This document shows positions 51,645-56,860 of a DNA stretch of 56,860 nt, piece after piece (within the stretch, counting starts at the first letter, position 1; each line of letters opens with the position of its first letter). Under the pieces are notes generated by a model. The model did not search any database and had not been told where the DNA came from. It saw nothing but the letters and a program-made list of their open reading frames with translations. The position numbers were made by a program, and so were the translations under genes. Source of the DNA: Lonepinella koalarum (lineage in GTDB: Bacteria > Pseudomonadota > Gammaproteobacteria > Enterobacterales > Pasteurellaceae); NCBI GenBank assembly GCA_030525745.1, contig JAUNED010000011.1, forward strand, positions 1 to 56,860. The letters are read 5' to 3'.

Positions 51645-53327
51645 TTAGTCTGCTTTTGGTTTAATCATGGCATAAAGTACGCCGGTGACTAATGAACCGA
51701 TAGCAATGGCTAATAAATACATTAAGGGTTGAGAAACAAACGGAATAACAAATAAACCGCCGTGCGGTGCTTGTAAAGTAATACCTAAGCCCAAAGACAT
51801 GGCACCGGCAACTGCCCCTCCAATAATAGATGTACCAATAACCCGTACAGGATCGGCCGCCACAAATGGCAAAGCCCCTTCAGAAATAAAGCATAAGCCT
51901 AATACAAAGGCAGGTTTTCCCGCATCACGTTGATTTACCGTAAATTTATTGCGAGCAATGATAGTTGCAATCGCCATACCGATAGGCGGCACCATACCGG
52001 CGGCCATTACTGCAGCCATAGGCGCGTATTGTTGGGAGGCAATTAAGCCAACACCAAAGGTATAAGCTGCTTTATTCACCGGACCGCCCATATCAACACA
52101 CATCATTCCACCTAAAATTGCACCAAGAATAATCGCATTAGTTTGCCCCATATTGTTTAACCAAGCAACTAAAGTATCCATAATGGATTTTACTGGTGGA
52201 TTGATTAAATAAATCATAGCCAAGCCTACAATTGCAGAGCCTAATAATGGCAAAATTAAAATCGGTTTTAACGAATTAAAACTTTGCGATAACTTAATGT
52301 TATCATTCAAAAATTTCACAACATAACCCGCAAGGAAACCGGCTACAATACCACCTAAAATCCCTGCACCGGCATTCGCCGCCAACATACCGCCGGTTAA
52401 ACCGACCGCCAACCCGGGACGATCTGCGATAGAAAAGGCAACATAGCCTGCAAATACAGCGATCATTAAATGGAATGCCGCACCGCCACCAATATCCATT
52501 AAGGCTTTTGGTAATCCGCCGGCAATGGTTTCATCTTTGAAGGCTTCAATACCAAACATAAAGGAAATAGCAATCAATAAACCACCTGCCACGACAAGAG
52601 GCAACATATGTGAAACCCCTGTCATCAAATGTTTATAGAAACCTTTTTTCTCACCATCGGACGTTTCATTGGTGTTCTTGCTCGCAACCGTTTCACCATT
52701 ATAAATCTTGGCTTCGGCAAAGGCTTTATCAAATTCTTGAGCGGTTTTTTTCAAAGCTAAGCCTGTGGAAGTACGATACATCGGCTTGCCTTTAAACTTA
52801 CTTAAATCAACCTCAATGTCGGTAGCGATAAAGACCAAATCCGCAGCAGCCACATCTTCTGCAGAAATAATATTGCCGGCACCCACTTGCCCACGGGTTT
52901 CCACTTTCACATTCCAACCCTGCTGTTGGCAGTAATGGGCAATGGCTTCCGCAGACATAAAGGTATGCGCAACCCCCGTTGGGCAAGCGGTGACAGCTAC
53001 AATATTTTTCACCTTGTTATTTGTAACAATGGCAACTGTAGATTGTTCCACTTGTTCTGTAGGTTGATAGATTACCGCTTCTGTCAAGGCTGTAGCCAAT
53101 ACTTGTTCAGGGGCGTGAAAGGCTTGTTCTACATCGGCAAAATAGACTTGTTTGCCCCGAAGTGCGGTCAAATTTGGCTGAGTTTTACCAAATACAATAA
53201 CCAAACCCGCTTGTTCTGCAGTTTCCACCAAATTATGCTGAGCTTTCACCAAGGTGGAGAAAATCTGATGCAATAAATACGCTTTTACATTGCCAAGATC
53301 TGGAGAAGAAGTAAGAAAAATATGCAT
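51645..53327 (-). CDS. fruA: PTS fructose transporter EIIB'BC
   Basis: FruA imports fructose and phosphorylates it to fructose-1-phosphate. 560 residues: a degenerate EIIB' at 1-90, then EIIB with active Cys about 115 in AVTACPTGVAHTFMSAEAI, and the membrane EIIC from about 230, with IGGGAAFHLMIAVFAGYVAF and MGGPVNKAAYTFG. Last in fruBKA; the stop of fruK lies 3 bases upstream. Confidence 0.96.
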   Translation of the reverse strand: MHIFLTSSPDLGNVKAYLLHQIFSTLVKAQHNLVETAEQAGLVIVFGKTQPNLTALRGKQVYFADVEQAFHAPEQVLATALTEAVIYQPTEQVEQSTVAIVTNNKVKNIVAVTACPTGVAHTFMSAEAIAHYCQQQGWNVKVETRGQVGAGNIISAEDVAAADLVFIATDIEVDLSKFKGKPMYRTSTGLALKKTAQEFDKAFAEAKIYNGETVASKNTNETSDGEKKGFYKHLMTGVSHMLPLVVAGGLLIAISFMFGIEAFKDETIAGGLPKALMDIGGGAAFHLMIAVFAGYVAFSIADRPGLAVGLTGGMLAANAGAGILGGIVAGFLAGYVVKFLNDNIKLSQSFNSLKPILILPLLGSAIVGLAMIYLINPPVKSIMDTLVAWLNNMGQTNAIILGAILGGMMCVDMGGPVNKAAYTFGVGLIASQQYAPMAAVMAAGMVPPIGMAIATIIARNKFTVNQRDAGKPAFVLGLCFISEGALPFVAADPVRVIGTSIIGGAVAGAMSLGLGITLQAPHGGLFVIPFVSQPLMYLLAIAIGSLVTGVLYAMIKPKAD

Positions 53328-53330
53328 AAA

Positions 53331-54272
53331 TTATCCTTCAAGTTGAGTAAGTTGAACCTGTGTTAAAATCGGGTCGAGTAAGCTCATATCACTCACGCCC
53401 ACATTACTTTGTGATACCGCAAACGCAGAGACTGCACTGGCGAATGATAAGGTTTGTTGTTGAGATAAGCCCTTACTTAAACCGTAAATTAAACCGGCCA
53501 CCATAGAATCACCAGCACCTACGGTACTCACCACATTTTCACATTTCGGTGGCTTGGCTTGAATGATAGCTTCATCACTGATCCATAATGAGCCGTTTTC
53601 TCCCATAGAAATAATCACATTGGCAATACCTTGGGATTTCAGTTGTTTGGCTGCGGTAATAATGTCCGCCAATGTTGGCAAACTATGTCCAACCCAAGCT
53701 TCTAATTCGCGATGATTAGGCTTCACTAGCCAAGGTTTTGCCTGTAACCCGGCAGCTAAAGCCGCATTAGAACTGTCCAATACCACTTTTACGCCCTGAT
53801 GACCAAGTTGTGCCAACCAATCAGCAAATTGCTGTGGACTAACGCCACGAGGCAAACTGCCACACACGGCAACAAACTCAAGGCTTTTACAATAATTCAG
53901 GGAAGTTTCTACAAATTTTGACCATGCCTCTGTGCTGATTTGATAACCTAGGAAATTTAAATCCGTTACATCGGCTTCAGTTTCAGTGATTTTCACATTA
54001 ATACGGGTTTTTCCACTGACCCGTTGGAATTTGTCCTCCAAGCCGAGGCTTTGGAACAAATGCTCAAAATCACCTACATTATCTTCACCAAGAAAACCAC
54101 CCACTGCAACATTGATGCCCAGATCATGCAGCACTTTTGCTACATTAATACCTTTACCGGCAGGAAACATTCCAAGGGTTTCCACTTGATTGACTTCGCC
54201 TAATTCAATTCGTGGTAGTCGCCCGACTAAATCATAGGCAGCATTTAACGTAATCGTTGCTACTTTTGCCAT
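53331..54272 (-). CDS. fruK: 1-phosphofructokinase
   Basis: FruK phosphorylates fructose-1-phosphate to fructose-1,6-bisphosphate with ATP. 313 residues, PfkB family: GEVNQVETLGMFPAGKGINV at the start and the catalytic VSTVGAGDSMVAGLIYGLSK near the C-terminus. One base separates it from fruB. Confidence 0.96.
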   Translation of the reverse strand: MAKVATITLNAAYDLVGRLPRIELGEVNQVETLGMFPAGKGINVAKVLHDLGINVAVGGFLGEDNVGDFEHLFQSLGLEDKFQRVSGKTRINVKITETEADVTDLNFLGYQISTEAWSKFVETSLNYCKSLEFVAVCGSLPRGVSPQQFADWLAQLGHQGVKVVLDSSNAALAAGLQAKPWLVKPNHRELEAWVGHSLPTLADIITAAKQLKSQGIANVIISMGENGSLWISDEAIIQAKPPKCENVVSTVGAGDSMVAGLIYGLSKGLSQQQTLSFASAVSAFAVSQSNVGVSDMSLLDPILTQVQLTQLEG

Positions 54273-54273
54273 T

Positions 54274-55794
54274 TTATTCCCCTAATCCGGCAGCAATGGC
54301 TGCACCAATGCCATTAATTGCATTTTGAGCATCATCGCCGGTAGCAACAAAACGCAAACGATGTCCTTTCACCGCCCCTAATGCCACCACTTTCATCATA
54401 CTCTTCGCACTCACCGCAGCAGTTTCACGATCTAAATTTTGCACAGTGACCGCAGCTTGATATTTTTTCACTTCATTCACCAACATTGTCGCCGGGCGTG
54501 CGTGAATTCCGTGCTCATTTTGCACCACAAAAATGCCTTCGACGCTTTGAGGCATATTTTCTGTTGCGTTTTCTACCGCACTTTTTGACGAATTTTCTTG
54601 CGGAGCAAAAGATTGTACTTCAATACTATCTGCTTCGACCGGTGGAATTGCGGAGACATTTTCACCTAATCCGTTCATCATTGCTTGTTGAATTGCTTCA
54701 ATAGCCACTTTTGCATCTACACCTTCAGCAACAAAACGTAAACGATGACCGCAAACCGCCCCTAATGCCACAATTTTCATTAGGCTTTTAGCGCTGACCG
54801 GCTCGCTACCACGACTTAAATTTTGCACCGTAATTTTGGCTTCAAACTGCTTAACCACATTGACTAAATGAGTGGTCGGGCGAGCATGTAAACCATGCTC
54901 ATTACGCACAGTGAATGTACCAACCACACTATTTTCACCACTGAGATCAGCTGAATTTTGCACCGCACTTTCTGTCGTTTCTCCATTCAACGCCGTTAAA
55001 ATTTGCTCAACAGAACCCGTTAATAAGCTCTGTTGAACCTGTTTATCCAGTAAACGGGAGAGTACTTCATGGATGCCGTCATCTTTCGCAGATACTGTAA
55101 TCACGGCTTTAACAGCCTTATTATTAATTTCAAACGTATTTTTTGCACGACTCAAGGCTAAGCCGTTTTTCAAATTACCTGTCATGCTGTCTGTAATCCA
55201 TAAACCTTGAGCCAAAGGCAATGCTGGCGAAGCGATCACTTCTGAAACAAAGTCATTATTAACCGCACCTTGTTGCTGTAATTTACCTGCATTGATCGCA
55301 GTGAGCGTCAATAAACTGTTGGTTTCCACATCTAAATGAAGATTATCGGCAGAAATTGTCAAACTTTCTTCACCTATTAAAATAGCACGGAATTGCGTTA
55401 TATCTTGCAATGTGGCTAATTTAGCAGCCTTTTCTTCATCACCCAGCACTTGCGTTAATTGGCGTAACAAACTCAAATGTTCATCTGAACGTGCGGCAAT
55501 ACCAATGACTACATAAGCAGTATTTCCCTCGCCCCATTCAATGCCTTGTGGAAATTGAAAAACTTGCACACCGGTATTTTTCACCATAGAACGAGTGTCC
55601 AAAGTTCCGTGCGGAATCGCAATACCATTGCCTAAGAAGGTGGAAGTCTGCAATTCACGGGACAACATTCCCTGTAAATAACCGCTTTCCACATAACCAG
55701 CTTGCTCTAGTGACTTTGCCACCAACTCGATAGCTTGCTGTTTATTATCAGCTTGAGCTGATAAATGAATGTTATGTTCTGATAAATTAAACAT
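54274..55794 (-). CDS. fruB: Fructose PTS EIIA/FPr fusion with two HPr domains
   Basis: FruB passes phosphate from Enzyme I to FruA. 506 residues: EIIA at 1-145 with active His62 in IPHGT, a middle domain, then HPr domain 1 (about 290-378; His303 in GLHARP) and HPr domain 2 (about 418-506; His431 in GIHARP), both with an intact VSAKS(L/M)MK serine region. E. coli FruB has one HPr domain. It is first in the operon; a repressor site before it was not identified. Confidence 0.95.
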   Translation of the reverse strand: MFNLSEHNIHLSAQADNKQQAIELVAKSLEQAGYVESGYLQGMLSRELQTSTFLGNGIAIPHGTLDTRSMVKNTGVQVFQFPQGIEWGEGNTAYVVIGIAARSDEHLSLLRQLTQVLGDEEKAAKLATLQDITQFRAILIGEESLTISADNLHLDVETNSLLTLTAINAGKLQQQGAVNNDFVSEVIASPALPLAQGLWITDSMTGNLKNGLALSRAKNTFEINNKAVKAVITVSAKDDGIHEVLSRLLDKQVQQSLLTGSVEQILTALNGETTESAVQNSADLSGENSVVGTFTVRNEHGLHARPTTHLVNVVKQFEAKITVQNLSRGSEPVSAKSLMKIVALGAVCGHRLRFVAEGVDAKVAIEAIQQAMMNGLGENVSAIPPVEADSIEVQSFAPQENSSKSAVENATENMPQSVEGIFVVQNEHGIHARPATMLVNEVKKYQAAVTVQNLDRETAAVSAKSMMKVVALGAVKGHRLRFVATGDDAQNAINGIGAAIAAGLGE

Positions 55795-55852
55795 TCTTAA
55801 TCCTCATTTTTAACAAAAATTTGATAGCTTAATGCTTTCAGCTTCAGTGAAA

Positions 55853-55885
55853 ATAAAAAAACGTGCCAATATCAGTTATTGGCAC
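55853..55885 (-). terminator. Terminator overlapping the lipoprotein stop codon
   Basis: GTGCCAATA and TATTGGCAC pair around TCAGT; on the minus strand seven T follow. It overlaps the stop codon of the lipoprotein gene at 55876 and separates it from fruB. Confidence 0.8.
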
Positions 55886-56376
55886 ACCTTTAATAACATT
55901 TCCGAACCTTGAATAATATACTTATCCGCTTGACTGCGATCTTGCCCTTTACGTAAATCTAACATTGCATCATAAATCCCTTGTGATAAACTCGGGCGCT
56001 CAATTTTTTCCCAGCAATTTTTACCTAAACGGGAAAAATTCTGTTGTAAATCATAAGCAAAGACAACACCACTATAATAAGCATGAATATCGCTATTTAG
56101 TCCTTTTCCTAATTTGGTTTTTATATCGGCAATTGATACAAGAATTCGTTGAGAAAACCAGTCTTGCACACCGCCGGCAAAGGAATTCACATCATAGTCT
56201 TGATTAACCTTACCTTGATAACTGGCTACAGTCGTTTCATATGCGACGGCATAAGATTTTTGATCTAATTGATCTTTACTTAAATTGATCACTTTCTTCT
56301 CTCCTTGCCACAATGAACAAGCTGACAGGGAAAAAATCAAGCCAATCATCAAGCATTTTCTGCTTTTATTCAACAT
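55876..56376 (-). CDS. Putative lipoprotein, unrecognised
   Basis: 166 residues. The signal peptide KCLMIGLIFSLSAC ends in a good lipobox LSAC. The mature, mainly helical domain includes KDQLDQKSYAVAYETTVASY and FAGGVQDWFSQRILVSIADI, with two Cys near the end (NCWEK and LKVC). ATG 56376 has AAGGAAAGTT. Similar lipoproteins of unknown function occur in Haemophilus; I do not recall a name. Confidence 0.7.
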   Translation of the reverse strand: MLNKSRKCLMIGLIFSLSACSLWQGEKKVINLSKDQLDQKSYAVAYETTVASYQGKVNQDYDVNSFAGGVQDWFSQRILVSIADIKTKLGKGLNSDIHAYYSGVVFAYDLQQNFSRLGKNCWEKIERPSLSQGIYDAMLDLRKGQDRSQADKYIIQGSEMLLKVCQ

Positions 56377-56498
56377 AACTTTCCTTCTCAAAAAGAGTGC
56401 AAATTATACTCTTTGTTTATCAAATAGCCAACTTTTTCCGGATATTCTGAAAATTTTACAACAATCCAAACAAGTATCTTACTGTTTTATCGTGATAA

Positions 56499-56528
56499 TA
56501 AAAAAGCAGTTCTTCCCGAACTGCTTTT
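56499..56528 (-). terminator. Terminator of the barrel protein gene
   Basis: AAAAGCAGTTC and GAACTGCTTTT pair around TTCCC; on the minus strand T follows. It lies 29 bases after the stop of the partial gene at 56557. Confidence 0.8.
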
Positions 56529-56556
56529 ACCCTTAATTACTTGGTTATCTCTAATC

Positions 56557-56860
56557 TTACCAAGTATAACGCAAACCAATACGTCCGTTATAACCCTCTC
56601 TTGCCAAGTGGCTGTCGCGATAAACGCTATTGCGATGTTTGTCTAATGAGATTTGATAACGTACATCACCATAGAGGCTCAAGTTTTTCGCAATCGGATA
56701 TTGTCCGCCTAAGTCAAAGGCGACAACTAAACCACCCATATTTTCTTGTACGCGGTCTTGACCAACTTTCACCTCGCTGGTTCTGCCGATTAAGGTTTGA
56801 ATAAAGTGTGTGCCGAAATAAGCCTGTGCTTGATTTTCTTTCTCACTCCGGTTCCATGTT
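56557..56860 (-). CDS. Outer-membrane beta-barrel / autotransporter C-terminus (partial)
   Basis: The last 100 codons of a gene that enters from the right edge. Alternating polar and aromatic strands (AYFGTHFIQTLIGRTSEV, NMGGLVVAFDLGGQYPIA, LSLYGDVRYQISLD) end in GYNGRIGLRYTW. A C-terminal aromatic residue is the BamA recognition signal of outer-membrane barrels, and the pattern resembles the last strands of an autotransporter translocator. The passenger is outside the window, so its function is unknown. Confidence 0.75.
   Translation of the reverse strand, partial: TWNRSEKENQAQAYFGTHFIQTLIGRTSEVKVGQDRVQENMGGLVVAFDLGGQYPIAKNLSLYGDVRYQISLDKHRNSVYRDSHLAREGYNGRIGLRYTW

Noticed and set aside
55795..55860. 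FruR/Cra operator before fruB
   Set aside because: GCTGAAAGC is present but the inverted second half is missing, so it does not reach a recognisable Cra site.

Overview
The window is a Pasteurellaceae chromosome, most likely from the Haemophilus/Aggregatibacter side of the family. The Hin-type DNA uptake signal sequence AAGTGCGGT (or its complement) occurs dozens of times, often as inverted pairs that form terminators, and the housekeeping genes and their order fit that family. Base composition is AT-leaning. The sequence alone does not fix the species.

Positions 1-7,600 (all minus strand) are a decayed polymorphic-toxin region. Short pieces of an Rhs core (WDGSHLVQEID, then YYEPNVGRF and DPIGLAGG) recur at least five times. 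Each is followed by a different short toxin tip or tip remnant and usually a small membrane or soluble immunity-like gene. Recognisable parts are a PoNe-like nuclease fragment running off the left edge, a PoNi-like (DUF1910/DUF1911) immunity gene, an L,D-transpeptidase-like (Tlde1-type) tip with an overlapping immunity candidate, and a DUF3396 immunity gene. A 355-bp block is duplicated 6.1 kb apart and has produced a chimeric reading frame. No intact rhs, vgrG, PAAR or transposase gene is visible.

Positions 7,600-12,900 (minus strand) hold seven small genes, mostly unrecognised, plus one broken duplicate. They include secreted, lipoprotein, two-TM and HEAT-like proteins, and four of the genes or gene copies share a related upstream leader. 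This looks like an extended accumulation of immunity or effector-accessory genes.

From 12,900 on the window is ordinary core genome: rsmD/ftsY (divergent), a GT9 glycosyltransferase, pnuC, ispF-truD, trmB-yggL, mutY-yggX-mltC, tRNA-Phe and tRNA-Asn, an OPT transporter, nudE/hslR, yibN-secB-gpsA-cysE, dcuB, slyD with a very long His/Cys tail, a SIMPL-domain protein, rraB, and cysQ. Next come zwf-pgl-MFS-lipoprotein-gnd (oxidative pentose phosphate pathway), an NSS amino-acid transporter with a 30-residue MetS-like subunit, hutX-hutZ (haem use), ubiA-ychJ-yihY-dtd, yjgR, mlaA-yfbU, nfuA, comF (with a CRP-S-like competence site), a Cof-type HAD phosphatase with a DUF2301 membrane protein, the fructose PTS operon fruB-fruK-fruA (FruB has two HPr domains), a lipoprotein, and the 3' end of an outer-membrane barrel/autotransporter gene at the right edge.

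The accessory 13 kb is the part most likely to contain something undescribed, in its unassigned toxin tips and immunity-like genes. In the core region the notable points are the metS microgene, possible attenuator hairpins before metP and gpsA, the FNR-like and CRP-S-like sites, and the expanded SlyD tail.
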